A DNA stretch of 57,269 nucleotides, from positions 1 to 57,269 of the forward strand of contig DIAM01000022.1 of NCBI GenBank assembly GCA_002416505.1. The letters are read 5' to 3'. The position numbers and the translations under genes were made by a program. Shown here piece by piece: positions 33,315 through 42,189 of the stretch. Within the stretch, counting starts at the first letter, position 1, and each line of letters begins with the position of its first letter. The notes under the pieces were generated by a model that was not told the origin of the DNA, searched no databases, and saw only the letters and a program-made list of their open reading frames with translations. Source of the DNA: Gammaproteobacteria bacterium UBA5078 (GTDB lineage Bacteria > Pseudomonadota > Gammaproteobacteria > Pseudomonadales > Pseudohongiellaceae).

Positions 33315-33437
33315 AATCGCGAGAGGATTAGTGGGACGGCGCGGCCGCCTATCCAGCATATTCAGTATCGCTCCCTTAGGGCTAACGTATTAGGCTAGAG
33401 GTGTTGTATGGTCGCAAACTTGAGTAGGAGAAATTGA

Positions 33438-33833
33438 ATGGATATTGGAGAGACGCTAGAGCTTAAGTACGCCGTTGGAGCGAGTGACTTGGCTAAGGCG
33501 CTGTCACTCGATCCCCAAGATGACTTCCCGGAGGTCTTTGCTACCTCGCGCATGGTAGCGCTAATGGAGCTCGCCGCGGCACGCCTCATGAAACCTCTGC
33601 TATCGACAGGGGAGTTATCCGTTGGGGTAAACGTGAATGTAAATCACCTCGCAGCTACGCCCATTGATGTGGAGATAAGAGCCGTAGCTACATTCTTGGG
33701 GATGGAGGGCAAGCTCTTTAAATTCGGCGTCGCCCTATTCGATCCGGCCGGAGAGGCGGGCAATGGTACGCATACCCGCGCGATCGTGAAGACAGAGCGT
33801 CTAGTCTTGGGCGCCGCAAAGCGAGCGCACTAA
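33438..33833 (+). CDS. Thioesterase, FlK/hotdog-fold
   Basis: The 131-residue protein fits the FlK-like thioesterase family: EVFATSRMVALMELAAARLM (residues about 33-52), VNVNVNHLAATP (about 66-77) and DPAGEAGNGTHTRAIVKTERL (near the end). The conserved Thr, Glu and His of fluoroacetyl-CoA thioesterase correspond to S/T in ATSRM, Glu in MELAAA and His in VNHLA. It hydrolyses a short acyl-CoA, identity unknown. SD TAGGAGA precedes ATG 33438. Confidence 0.85.
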   Translation: MDIGETLELKYAVGASDLAKALSLDPQDDFPEVFATSRMVALMELAAARLMKPLLSTGELSVGVNVNVNHLAATPIDVEIRAVATFLGMEGKLFKFGVALFDPAGEAGNGTHTRAIVKTERLVLGAAKRAH

Positions 33834-33903
33834 TGGCGTTGTGGGGTAGCGAGAATCGAGACTCTGCCCCCTTGCTTACCATCTCAAGTTGAAAGGTTAT
33901 TAA

Positions 33904-34617
33904 ATGCAGATTGTAGACTCACCGTCCGGCGCCGTCGTCGACGATTTTGTGGCGCCAGTGTGTGATGGAATTGTGGAGATATTATATCAAGACCAAGACA
34001 TCTTATTGATCAACAAACCCAGTGGGCTGCTTAGTCTATCGGGCAAGAACCCGCGCAACTGGGATTCGGTGCATCATCGTCTAGTACATGGCCAGGCGGG
34101 GCATAGCCCGGCATTCCCAGAGGCAAAATTACCGCATCGCTTGGACTTCGGAACATCCGGTATCATGGTGGTTGGACTCAATGAGGCAGCAGCGCAGCAT
34201 CTGAACAGACAGTTCCAGACGCGCAGCGTCGAAAAGCACTATGTTGCAATATTAGAAGGCTGGTTAGCCCAGGATCAGGGCAGGATTTCGGCGCCAATCG
34301 CTAAAGATAAAGCGCATTTTCCAGTGGTACAAATCTGCCTAAGAACCGGCAAGGAGGCTATCAGTGAGTACAAGGTGTTAGAGCGCTTAGATGGGCCGCG
34401 TCGCACCTTAGTGCAGTTCACCCCGCATACCGGGCGCACCCATCAGCTACGCATTCACAGCCAGTTCTTGGGCCACCCGATTCTGGGTTGTGACCTGTAT
34501 AAGAGCGAGGCAAGTGAACGGATGGCGGCGCGTCTGCTACTGCACGCCAGCGCACTATTGTTCGCACACCCCACTAGCGGTGAGGCAATTCATGGGCAGT
34601 GCCCCAGCGTGTTCTGA
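33904..34617 (+). CDS. RluA-family pseudouridine synthase
   Basis: The 237-residue protein has the RluA signature HRLDFGTSG (catalytic Asp81, residues 78-86), VEKHYVAILEG, and the late TGRTHQLRIHSQFLGHPI (about 180-197). It converts a uridine in rRNA or tRNA to pseudouridine. No S4 domain is seen; the protein begins straight with the catalytic domain after about 25 residues, as in RluA/TruC. It could be RluA or TruC-like; the target cannot be read. Confidence 0.9.
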   Translation: MQIVDSPSGAVVDDFVAPVCDGIVEILYQDQDILLINKPSGLLSLSGKNPRNWDSVHHRLVHGQAGHSPAFPEAKLPHRLDFGTSGIMVVGLNEAAAQHLNRQFQTRSVEKHYVAILEGWLAQDQGRISAPIAKDKAHFPVVQICLRTGKEAISEYKVLERLDGPRRTLVQFTPHTGRTHQLRIHSQFLGHPILGCDLYKSEASERMAARLLLHASALLFAHPTSGEAIHGQCPSVF

Positions 34618-34682
34618 CTCTTTGGGCCGCGGCGACTGTGTGAGCAAGCGCCGTTTAAGCATCAATTTCCTAGGGAGGAACT

Positions 34683-35306
34683 ATGGCTAGAAACACTTTT
34701 TACTATGTACATGACCCTATGTGCAGTTGGTGCTGGGCGCATCGCCCGCAGTGGGCGCTATTCGAGCAAGCCTTGAACACGCTGGATGTGCCTGTGCAAT
34801 ATGTTCTGGGCGGGCTGGCGCCCGATAGTGATGTGCCCATGCCAGAGGAGCAGATAGCGGCTATTTCCGGATATTGGAAGAAAATAGAAGCACTTCTTGG
34901 CACTAAGTTTAATCACGAGTTCTGGGCTAAGAACACGCCGCGTCGCTCAACCTATCCCGCTTGCCGTGCGGTGCTTGCGGCGGCATGGCAGGGCGCCGAG
35001 AGGCCCATGAACACGGCATTGCAAAAGGCCTACTATCTGCGCGCTTTGAATCCGTCAGATCAGTCCACACATCAATTGTTAGCCCAAGAGCTGAATTTGG
35101 ATGTCGATAAGTTCATCAGTGATCTCAATTCCGCTACCCTAGAACAGGCCTTCGTCGAACAGTTGAACTTTGCGCACAGCTTGCCCATTCAGGGCTTTCC
35201 TTCCATGGTGCTGCAATATGATGAACAATGGCACAGCATCGTATTGGATTACCAAGATTACCGTGGCGGCTTAGCACAGGTACGCGAGATTCTGGCGCGG
35301 GGCTGA
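34683..35306 (+). CDS. DsbA-family protein with CSWC motif
   Basis: The 207-residue protein begins FYYVHDPMCSWCWAH: a CxxC motif (Cys14, Cys17) in a thioredoxin fold without signal peptide, with the cis-Pro loop GFPSMVL near residue 165. It fits cytoplasmic DsbA-like oxidoreductases of the FrnE/YuxN type. GGGAGGAAC lies just before ATG 34683. A 7-bp hairpin follows the stop codon. Confidence 0.85.
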   Translation: MARNTFYYVHDPMCSWCWAHRPQWALFEQALNTLDVPVQYVLGGLAPDSDVPMPEEQIAAISGYWKKIEALLGTKFNHEFWAKNTPRRSTYPACRAVLAAAWQGAERPMNTALQKAYYLRALNPSDQSTHQLLAQELNLDVDKFISDLNSATLEQAFVEQLNFAHSLPIQGFPSMVLQYDEQWHSIVLDYQDYRGGLAQVREILARG

Positions 35307-35324
35307 GAGGGCAATACTGCCCTC
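35307..35324 (+). terminator. Hairpin after the DsbA-like gene
   Basis: GAGGGCA and TGCCCTC form a perfect 7-bp stem with loop ATAC, starting at the last base after the stop codon. It has no run of T, so intrinsic termination is uncertain. Confidence 0.35.
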
Positions 35325-35410
35325 GCTCTAGCGAAACGCATTGAAATATAATAGCTTTCAATGCTGTCTATTAAGTTCATGTTCAACAAACCTAATAAGG
35401 AAAATTATCG

Positions 35411-35896
35411 ATGACAACAAAACTAACTCAAAGTCTGCTAGTTGCGCTCGCGTTCTTGTTTTCGGCCTCCGCGTCAGTTCAGGCGCAGGACGATGCTAGC
35501 CGAATGACCTATGCGATGGCCGAAACCGCAATGGAGGCCGCCGAGGCCTATGCCCGTGAGCAAGGCTGGAATGTCACCATCCTAGTTGCCGACCAGCATG
35601 GCACCCCAGTTATGCTGCGCCGCCTAGATGGCGCCTCTGCGCGCACGTTTGATATCGTGAGAAGCAAGGCGCTCGTAGTCCTACAGACCGGCCTCACCTC
35701 CGGTCAGTACGGCGCCATGCTTGCGGCTGGAGAGATTGAAGAGATCGAAGGCGGCGTGACGTTTCAAGGCGGTGTGCCGGTTTACGTAGACGGCGTGCTC
35801 GTCGGTGCCGTGACCGCTAGCGGTGTGCGCGGCAACCAGGATGAAGAAATCTCTATCGCTGGCGCTACAACCATTGGCAGTATCACTAAGGACTAA
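35411..35896 (+). CDS. GlcG/HbpS-family secreted heme-binding-like protein
   Basis: The 161-residue product has a signal peptide (cleavage near VQAQD) and the GlcG/HbpS (DUF336) fold: YAMAETAMEAAEAYAREQGW, NVTILVADQHGTPVMLRRLDGA, GGVPVYVDGVLVGAVTASGV and DEEISIAGA. Family members bind heme or cobalamin-like ligands or regulate oxidative-stress sensing. It should be periplasmic and is not in an operon. TAAGGAAAA precedes ATG 35411. Confidence 0.9.
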   Translation: MTTKLTQSLLVALAFLFSASASVQAQDDASRMTYAMAETAMEAAEAYAREQGWNVTILVADQHGTPVMLRRLDGASARTFDIVRSKALVVLQTGLTSGQYGAMLAAGEIEEIEGGVTFQGGVPVYVDGVLVGAVTASGVRGNQDEEISIAGATTIGSITKD

Positions 35897-35982
35897 AACT
35901 GGAGTTGGAGCGCTCTTCGACAAGGGCGCTCTACGCTCCGCGCTAGGCAGGAAACACGCTCCCTCGGCGATCGCACCCGGCT

Positions 35983-36726
35983 TTAGATTTTGATGCAGGC
36001 GAAGATCGCGTTCCCGGAGCGCTCATCCCAAGGGGTGATTTTTTCATAGTCATGCTCGAAGACATGTACCTCGAAGAGCTGCTGCAATGTCTCTAGCAGG
36101 CCATCAAAACTCAAGGCCAGCATAGGGTGTTCGTCACTCCAGCTCTGAGTCTCTTGATTAGTTTTCTTCTCTATACTCAGCCGCAAGGACTTCTTCTCCC
36201 CCTGGCCACAGTAATGCCAAGCCGAGCGAAACGTGAACAGGCTGCCTTCGGACTCTGTGCTATGCCGCATGAAAGAGTCGTTATCGATCTGGCCTCTGTC
36301 CACGGCGTTAAAGAAGAAGACGCCCCCCGGTCTTAGCGCCCTGTGCACGCTCGCTATGCACGCCTTCCATTTCTCGAGACCATCGCTGTAGTGGATGGAA
36401 TACAAGAAACACGTGATTAGATCCACAGGCTCTGCGACCGTGAACTTACTCATGTCTTGCAAAGAGAACTGGGCCTCAGGACAACGCGTTGCCGCGATGT
36501 CTAGCATTGGCTGGTTGATATCGAGACCGGCGCATTGATACCCAAAATCGGTAAAATGACGTATATGCGGGCCAGTACCGCAGGCTAGATCTAGATGCGT
36601 CTCGCCGCCGTTGCCGAAAATCTGCTGAAGCCTATGAATGCAGTTACTCTGTGCCTTATAGTCGATATCGGCACACATCAGATCGTAGTAACTAGACAGG
36701 TCGGTATACAGGGCGTTGGCAGACAT
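35983..36726 (-). CDS. Class I SAM-dependent methyltransferase
   Basis: The 247-residue protein has a methyltransferase domain: THLDLACGTGPHI (motif I, about 42-54), GLDINQPML (motif II), PVDLITCFLYSIHY (motif IV) and LRPGGVFFFNAVD. The second half (about 150-247) has a beta-rich arm typical of small-molecule methyltransferases with a lid. Its substrate is unknown. It is divergent from the CSD-DUF1294 gene. Confidence 0.9.
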   Translation of the reverse strand: MSANALYTDLSSYYDLMCADIDYKAQSNCIHRLQQIFGNGGETHLDLACGTGPHIRHFTDFGYQCAGLDINQPMLDIAATRCPEAQFSLQDMSKFTVAEPVDLITCFLYSIHYSDGLEKWKACIASVHRALRPGGVFFFNAVDRGQIDNDSFMRHSTESEGSLFTFRSAWHYCGQGEKKSLRLSIEKKTNQETQSWSDEHPMLALSFDGLLETLQQLFEVHVFEHDYEKITPWDERSGNAIFACIKI

Positions 36727-36809
36727 ATTAGCCTAATCGATGTAGGTGAGACTTTGGGGTGGCGCATAGTAAGCTAAACCCAGGGTTTTGCGAAGGGGAA
36801 GTATTTCAT

Positions 36810-37448
36810 ATGCGACTACAGGGAAGAATCACGCAATGGGATGACGACAAAGGCTTTGGCTTTATCGCGTGGCATGGCGATGACAGCAGGGTCTTTGTCC
36901 ACATCAAGGCCTTCGCACGTGGCTCGCGGCGGCCCGCTCTTGGGGATATTGTCACTTACGAGATAAGCGAGGAAGAGAATGGGAAGTTGCGCGCCACGAA
37001 CGTTCGTTTCTCCGATCGAGTACAGGTGAATAAGCAGTTCGCTGTGCGGCGTAAGCGTGGCTCTTTCGCGGCACCTCTCGTCATACTCTATCTGGGTTTC
37101 CTCCTTGTTGCCGCCATCACCAACCGACTGTCTTGGTTAATGCTTGTGTTCTACGGTGCGGCGAGCGTCGTAACATTTGCCGCCTACGGGTGGGATAAGT
37201 CCGCCGCTCGACACGGTAGGAGGCGCACCCCAGAATCCAGATTGCATCTGCTGGCCTTTTGTTGTGGCTGGCCCGGTGCGTTGGCGGCGCAGCGCCTGCT
37301 GCGACACAAATCCAGTAAACGGGAATTCCTGTTGGTGTTTTGGCTGACGGTATTTTTGAATGTAAGTGTTATCGTCTACCTCGCGTGGCTTGGCGATACG
37401 AGCTTCATAAATCGAGGCATAGAAAGCATTTGGCAGAGCCTGACCTAG
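36810..37448 (+). CDS. Cold-shock domain-DUF1294 fusion membrane protein
   Basis: The 212-residue protein starts with a cold-shock domain (about 1-65: WDDDKGFGFIAW, RVFVHIKAF) and continues with DUF1294 (about 90-205): three or four membrane segments with a conserved YGWDKSAARHGRRRTPESRL core and GGWPGA-type GWPGALAAQ. The cytosolic nucleic-acid-binding domain is tethered to the inner membrane. Its role is unknown. ATG 36810 follows GAAGGGGAA. A CspA-type gene lies 1.6 kb downstream. Confidence 0.9.
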   Translation: MRLQGRITQWDDDKGFGFIAWHGDDSRVFVHIKAFARGSRRPALGDIVTYEISEEENGKLRATNVRFSDRVQVNKQFAVRRKRGSFAAPLVILYLGFLLVAAITNRLSWLMLVFYGAASVVTFAAYGWDKSAARHGRRRTPESRLHLLAFCCGWPGALAAQRLLRHKSSKREFLLVFWLTVFLNVSVIVYLAWLGDTSFINRGIESIWQSLT

Positions 37449-37474
37449 CAAATCGATCTACTTCTCTAAATTAC

Positions 37475-37501
37475 GATCAAATTACTCTGACCCCTTTGAT
37501 C
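37475..37501 (-). repeat. Interspersed repeat, single inverted copy
   Basis: GATCAAATTACTCTG followed by ACCCCTTTGATC is a single minus-orientation copy, with no partner within 200 bases. It lies 26 bases after the CSD-DUF1294 stop and 29 before the GTG of the GNAT gene. Confidence 0.92.
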
Positions 37502-37530
37502 CTAAGCTCGAGCTACTTTGAGGACACTGT

Positions 37531-38040
37531 GTGCAAATCCGCAGAATTGAACTATCCGATGTGCCCGATTTTCTCGCCCTGTGGGCACAGGTGTACTCCG
37601 AAGGCGCTTTTCTAGCGAAGGGGCCGCCACCTGCGGACAGAGCTCGACAGGTCGTGGAGAGGGTAGTGAGAGAGCAGATTCCGAATTTCGTTGCCACCGA
37701 CGGTAGCGAGTTCATTGGTGCGGTTGAGGTATTTCCTGCGGCGATGTGTGGAATCAGCGTCGATGACAGCGATAGGCGAGGATATCTAGGCATTCAGCTT
37801 GCTAAGAACTATAGAGGCAAAGGGATAGGTCGAGAACTGATGCAGACTGTGATCGCCGACGCTCGCCGTTATGGGTTCGAAACGATAGAGCTTTCTGTTT
37901 TCCAATCTAATCTAGCCGCAATCGCGCTGTACCAGAGCTTAGGGTTTAGGCTTACGGGTTCCAGTAGTAGCGTAATATTGCCTGCGGGGGTGAGTACCAT
38001 GGGGCAACATATGGCGCTTAGCCTCGAATTTACTAAATAG
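37531..38040 (+). CDS. GNAT-family N-acetyltransferase
   Basis: The 169-residue protein has the acetyl-CoA-binding GNAT core: LGIQLAKNYRGKGIGRELMQTV (about 88-109, with the R-x-x-G-x-G/A loop) and LSVFQSNLAAIALYQSLGF (about 127-145). The acceptor is unknown. Translation starts at GTG 37531 after GAGGA. The 12-base-distant repeat lies in its leader. Confidence 0.88.
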   Translation: MQIRRIELSDVPDFLALWAQVYSEGAFLAKGPPPADRARQVVERVVREQIPNFVATDGSEFIGAVEVFPAAMCGISVDDSDRRGYLGIQLAKNYRGKGIGRELMQTVIADARRYGFETIELSVFQSNLAAIALYQSLGFRLTGSSSSVILPAGVSTMGQHMALSLEFTK

Positions 38041-38391
38041 GGCGATTTAACTTCATTTCTCAGCGTGAAAACTCTAACTAATTGTAATTAATCGTATTAA
38101 TAGCTATATCGAGGGGCGATTTGCACTCGAGGGCCGGGCAAATATGCTCGTTAATTCGCTCGAGGCCTTATAATCATTTTACAAGCTAGGCCAACAACGT
38201 ATTATGTCTGTCTAATTAGGCAGTTATGATTCGTTTCAGTCGTCCTCTAGCGCGACCATACTGAACAAACTGCTGCGCACAACGGCCCTTAACGGGGACG
38301 CTTGCGCGTTATCGAGAGTTTCAGCTTTGTATTCGGACTGGTGGATTCGAGTACAACTTTTATATTTCACCAAAAACTATGAGTAAAGAAA
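38041..38391 (+). promoter_or_regulatory. Long leader region of the cold-shock gene
   Basis: These 351 bases separate the GNAT and cold-shock genes and hold no gene. Cold-shock mRNAs often carry 5' leaders over 150 bases that refold with temperature; this length and the AT-rich, structured look are compatible, but no canonical cold-box was identified. Confidence 0.4.
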
Positions 38392-38598
38392 ATGAGTAAA
38401 GGTACAGTTAAGTGGTTCAATGCCGACAAAGGTTTCGGTTTTATTACTCCTGAAGATGGCGGCAAAGATCTGTTTGTTCATCACTCAGAAATTCAAGCGG
38501 GCGGTGGGTACGCAACATTGAACGAAGGCCAAGCTGTTGAATTCGAAGTCGGCCAAGGTCAAAAAGGACCATGTGCTAATAAAGTAGTTCCTGTTTAA
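38392..38598 (+). CDS. CspA-family cold shock protein
   Basis: The 68-residue protein has the whole cold-shock domain: KGTVKWFNADKGFGFITPED (RNP1, about 3-22), DLFVHHSEIQ (RNP2, about 26-36) and a C-terminal KGPCANKVVPV. It binds single-stranded RNA/DNA and melts RNA structure at low temperature. Expected size 65-70 residues, so intact. AAAGAAA precedes ATG 38392. Confidence 0.95.
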   Translation: MSKGTVKWFNADKGFGFITPEDGGKDLFVHHSEIQAGGGYATLNEGQAVEFEVGQGQKGPCANKVVPV

Positions 38599-39038
38599 AC
38601 GGCACTAAATGACACGTCAAGCAGGCGGATGGCCTCGCCACCGCTTCTTGATGGGTTATAAGTCTGTTCGAATGGATAACGCATGAATTGAGAAGTATGC
38701 CTAGTTTACTTCGCCAAGATGCTTGCCTGCGGTAGTAAACTTGGGCCTAGCCATGTCCCGATGTTATCCAATAATGTCCGCAGTGAATGCAGGCAATCGC
38801 TAGCAACCGTCGTCGGCGCTCTATCGGTCAACTCTCTGAATCGGCAAAGCTTTATAAGCTCCTCGGCTAAACCTAAGCCTTTCCTCCTCTTTACCACCTC
38901 GTTCCCTCTGTTCATTCCCGCTCTGCACTCTTTGCCTGCGCAATTTTTCTTCCTAAACTATAACTTGCTTCGTGCGTGCGATGGCACAGTGGGGCTATAT
39001 TATTGGTCTAACAATTTAGCTTTAGTATGTAGAGGCTT
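38599..39038. other. Intergenic region after the cold-shock gene
   Basis: 440 bases with no convincing gene. GCGG-TGGC-CTC-GCCA-CGC (38624-38644) can form an imperfect stem after the cold-shock gene and may terminate it. An open frame at 38719-39042 lacks protein-like composition. Confidence 0.4.
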
Positions 39039-39626
39039 ATGAAACCCCTCCTGAATAAACAGACTGAGAAAAACGCTGCGGCTCTAAGCGCGATCGCACA
39101 TATGCCCACCAAGAGCCTATCCATACTGATGGACAAGGAATTCGCGCGCGACATGACCGATGCAGACTTTATGCGCGTCGCCGCGTTCCTCGCGCAAAAA
39201 AGTTATGACGAAGGCGGCTGTCCTATTGGCGCTGTGATCGTCGATAACGGCACAAGGCAGATTCTGGGCAAGGGGCACAATACGCTGGTTCAAGAGAACC
39301 ACCCGTATAATCACGGCGAAACTGCGGCGATTCGAGATGCGGGCCGGATAGACTTCAGCAACACAAGCTTGTTTACCAGCTTAAGCCCATGTGATGTCTG
39401 CACAACATTAATCTATATGAGAGGCTTTGGCCGTGTTGTGGTAGGGGATGCAACGAATGCGCCTGTCAATTCAGCGCCGTTGCAGGAGCGAGGAATACAG
39501 GTTGATATTCTGGAGGACAGCCGGGCAGTGGAACTCTACGCCCGTTTTCGCGCAGAGAAGCCGAACCAAGATTTGGAAGACTGGCAAGGCCTAAGCGCCG
39601 TGAATAATAAGGCTGCAAGCGAATGA
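39039..39626 (+). CDS. Cytidine/deoxycytidylate deaminase-superfamily protein
   Basis: The 195-residue protein has the zinc deaminase motifs HGE (92-94) and PCDVC (117-121, Cys118 and Cys121), with Glu94 as proton shuttle. It resembles fungal-type cytosine deaminase and Guanine/Cytosine deaminases: FLAQKSYDEGGCPIGAVIV and LYARFRAEKPNQDLEDW. It should deaminate a free base such as cytosine. Another deaminase gene follows 48 bases later on the same strand. Confidence 0.88.
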   Translation: MKPLLNKQTEKNAAALSAIAHMPTKSLSILMDKEFARDMTDADFMRVAAFLAQKSYDEGGCPIGAVIVDNGTRQILGKGHNTLVQENHPYNHGETAAIRDAGRIDFSNTSLFTSLSPCDVCTTLIYMRGFGRVVVGDATNAPVNSAPLQERGIQVDILEDSRAVELYARFRAEKPNQDLEDWQGLSAVNNKAASE

Positions 39627-39674
39627 AATCAGCACAATCCGCTCCTGTGCATGTGATTGCACGACTTAAATTAG

Positions 39675-40271
39675 GTGGTAGTGACCGTGTTTAGTCAACC
39701 AGAGAAAATCGGCTTCGACCTGCCCGCATGGCTTAATCGGTTTGCAGCTAGCTATGAGGCGACCACGAGTCTGTCCGCTAGAATGAGATTCGTTATTTTA
39801 GCCGCGGCTAGGAACGTCCAAGAGAAAACTGGTGGTCCGTTTGCCGCCGCGATTTTCGAGATTGAGACTGGGAAATTGGTCTCTTTAGGCAGCAATCTAG
39901 TGAGTACCCAGGGGCTGTCGATTCTACATGCCGAAATGGTCGCCATTGCGCTTGCCCAACGAGTGCTCGGCACATACGACTTGGGTGCGGTAGGCATGCC
40001 AGAGCACGAGCTGATCAGTAGCGTTGAACCATGTGCGATGTGTTTTGGCGCAATCCCCTGGAGTGGCGTACATCATGTCGCCACCGGTGCCTTAGCCGAA
40101 GATGCCATCGCTATCGGTTTCGACGAAGGGCCTAAACCGGCAGATTGGATCGGTGAATTGGAAAGCCGTGGTATCAGGGTGAGCTCGGGTCTACAGAGGG
40201 AGTCTGCGCGCCAGGTGTTGCAGGACTATATAGAGGATGGCGGGCATCTCTATTCCTCTCGTGAAGGCTAA
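39675..40271 (+). CDS. Nucleoside/base deaminase, second paralogue
   Basis: The 198-residue protein carries HAE (85-87) and EPCAMC (118-123) zinc motifs, and GGPFAAAIFEIETGKLVSLGSNLV. It resembles guanine deaminase and tRNA adenosine deaminase-like enzymes. It differs strongly in sequence from the upstream deaminase, so they are not a recent duplication. Translation could start at GTG 39675, 39681 or 39687. Confidence 0.88.
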   Translation: MVVTVFSQPEKIGFDLPAWLNRFAASYEATTSLSARMRFVILAAARNVQEKTGGPFAAAIFEIETGKLVSLGSNLVSTQGLSILHAEMVAIALAQRVLGTYDLGAVGMPEHELISSVEPCAMCFGAIPWSGVHHVATGALAEDAIAIGFDEGPKPADWIGELESRGIRVSSGLQRESARQVLQDYIEDGGHLYSSREG

Positions 40272-40307
40272 CGAGGCCATGCAATAAGAGGGCAGGAAGC
40301 ATTGTCT

Positions 40308-41105
40308 ATGATGTTCCTATATACATTCTTGGCGATAGCTGGACTTGCCTTGGTGGCGTTGTGCGCACTTCGTTTAAGGGATGAACTAGCCGAACGAAGG
40401 GAGTGGGCGCGCTTGGCTGCCTTGCAGCCGGTAAATCCGCCGCTGTATGACCCCGCGATGCTCGCGGGCCTTGCAGAGCCCGCACAGCGCTTCTTCAATT
40501 TCGCGATCGCCCCCGGCACGCCACTATTGACGGTAGCTGAAATCGACATGATTGGGCAGCTCAGCCTAGGGTCTCGAGAAACACCCAACTACCAACAGAT
40601 GAAGGCGAGGCAGATCCTTGCAGCACCCGTGGGTTTTGTATGGAAGCTTCGCTTGCCGGGAGTCATGTCCGTCTCTGGTTCCGACTCTGGTCTGTGGACG
40701 CGTTTCCGCATGCTCGCTTTGTTTCCGGTTGCACGTCTGGGAGGGAATGCCGACCACCGGCGAGCGGCGTTTGGCCGCTATGTCGCAGAGGCGCTGTTCT
40801 GGACTCCTGCTGCCTTACTACCTAGCCCTTGGGTGGCCTGGGATAAGCTGGGCGAGCACAGCGCTCGCGTTACAGTAAGTCACATGGGGCTTACACAGGC
40901 CGTCGAAGTAGAACTCGATGGCGAAGGGCGCCCGCTTAAGGTGTATTTCATGCGCTGGAGCGATGCGAACCCGGAGAAACAATATCGGCTGCAGCCGTTC
41001 GGCGGAAATCTGTCTGATTTTCGTGAAGTGCAGGGCTTTCGTCTTCCGTTTAATGTAGAGGCGGGTAATATGTTTGGCACGGATGACTATTTCGCTTTCT
41101 ACTAA
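40308..41105 (+). CDS. DUF6544-family membrane-anchored protein
   Basis: About 265 residues with an N-terminal membrane segment (about 3-20) and a long soluble domain that matches the DUF6544 pattern: AEPAQRFFNFAIAPGTPLL, LGSRETPNYQQMKARQIL, LPSPWVAWDKL and VQGFRLPFNVEAGNMFGTDDYF. Its role is unknown. ATG 40308 or 40311 is likely; TTG 40302 also reads into the same frame. It is 36 bases after the deaminase stop and may share its operon. Confidence 0.8.
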   Translation: MMFLYTFLAIAGLALVALCALRLRDELAERREWARLAALQPVNPPLYDPAMLAGLAEPAQRFFNFAIAPGTPLLTVAEIDMIGQLSLGSRETPNYQQMKARQILAAPVGFVWKLRLPGVMSVSGSDSGLWTRFRMLALFPVARLGGNADHRRAAFGRYVAEALFWTPAALLPSPWVAWDKLGEHSARVTVSHMGLTQAVEVELDGEGRPLKVYFMRWSDANPEKQYRLQPFGGNLSDFREVQGFRLPFNVEAGNMFGTDDYFAFY

Positions 41106-41152
41106 GCCGAGGTCACTACTATTTGTTTTAGAAGAGATTGGAGTCCCAATAA

Positions 41153-42046
41153 TTGAAATTCATCCAACAATTCACAATGCTCAGGCGCGTTAGAAGATCA
41201 GCCTTCGCACTAATGTGCGTACTCCTTACTAGCTCGGGATTTGCCCAGAACGGCGAGCTCATTGCAACGATTGTGAAGCTCGAGAGCCAGCTCAGCGCTC
41301 GCATCGGCGTAACGGTCTTCGAGGTCGATACCGACAAGCGTTGGGAGTATCACGCGGATGATCTGTTTCCAATGTCCAGCACATTCAAGACGCTCGCTTG
41401 TGCGGCCTTATTGCATCGCGTTGATGCAAACCAAGAAACGCTAGAGCGCATAGTGGAGATAGAGGCAGCGAGCCTTGTCTCCTACTCTCCCATCACCGAG
41501 ACGCGAGTGGCCGACGCGGGGATGTCACTAGCCGAACTCTGCGAGGCTAGCATTACGGTGAGTGACAACACCGCGGGTAACTTGATATTAGAGGCGATCG
41601 GCGGCCCGCAAGGACTAACAGATTTCATGCGTTCTCTGGGCGACGAGGTCACGCGCCTAGATCGCATGGAAACGCAGCTCAACGAAGGGGTGCCAGGAGA
41701 CCCGCGCGATACCACTACTCCGAACGCAATGGCCAGTGCGATGCGCAGGCTGATCCTGGGCGATGTCCTGTCGGTCTCGTCTCGAATGCAACTGGAGGCA
41801 TGGCTGCGCGCCGATTCAGTTGCCGATGCCTTGTTTAGAGCCGGCATTCCTGAGACATGGGAGATCGGTGACAAGACAGGTGCCGGTGGTTATGGCTCTC
41901 GCTCGATCGCCGCAATAATGTGGCCCCCCTCGGGAAATCCAGTAATAGCGACGGTGTATATCACCGAGACAGACGCATCGTTCGATGATCGAAACTCCGC
42001 CATAGCACAGATTGGCGCGGCGATAGCGAAAGAGATCGCCGAATGA
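41153..42046 (+). CDS. bla: Class A serine beta-lactamase (TEM/CARB-like)
   Basis: The product hydrolyses beta-lactams in the periplasm. The class A motifs are complete: S76-T-F-K79 (S70xxK), S137-D-N (SDN), E173 in ETQLNE (E166xxLN) and K241-T-G (KTG). Cys83 and Cys130 sit where TEM has its C77-C123 disulfide; the carbapenemase-type Cys69 is absent. A signal peptide ends near GFAQN. TTG 41153 is preferred because GGAG lies about 9 bases upstream; ATG 41177 has no such site. Its stop is 16 bases before a repeat cluster. Substrate spectrum cannot be read. Confidence 0.92.
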   Translation: MKFIQQFTMLRRVRRSAFALMCVLLTSSGFAQNGELIATIVKLESQLSARIGVTVFEVDTDKRWEYHADDLFPMSSTFKTLACAALLHRVDANQETLERIVEIEAASLVSYSPITETRVADAGMSLAELCEASITVSDNTAGNLILEAIGGPQGLTDFMRSLGDEVTRLDRMETQLNEGVPGDPRDTTTPNAMASAMRRLILGDVLSVSSRMQLEAWLRADSVADALFRAGIPETWEIGDKTGAGGYGSRSIAAIMWPPSGNPVIATVYITETDASFDDRNSAIAQIGAAIAKEIAE

Positions 42047-42061
42047 ATAGTGAGCCAAAGC

Positions 42062-42150
42062 GATCAAAGGGGTCAGAGTAGTTTGATCCAGCAAATTACT
42101 CTGACCCCTTTGATCGATCGATCCAGAAAATTACTCTGACCCCTTTGATC
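42062..42150. repeat. Interspersed repeat cluster, three copies
   Basis: One direct copy (42062-42087) and two inverted copies (42091-42115, 42127-42150), the latter separated by GATCGATCC. The copies use the AGTAGTTTGATC and AAAATTACTC variants. It lies between bla and the DUF3703 gene. Confidence 0.92.
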
Positions 42151-42189
42151 GCTTTTGATCGCTAGTGTCTGTGGCTAAGGAGGCTGTGA

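Noticed and set aside
38719..39042. 107-residue plus-strand open frame
   Set aside because: Composition is not protein-like (many Ser, Phe and Leu, no domain), no ribosome-binding site, and it overlaps the next gene start.
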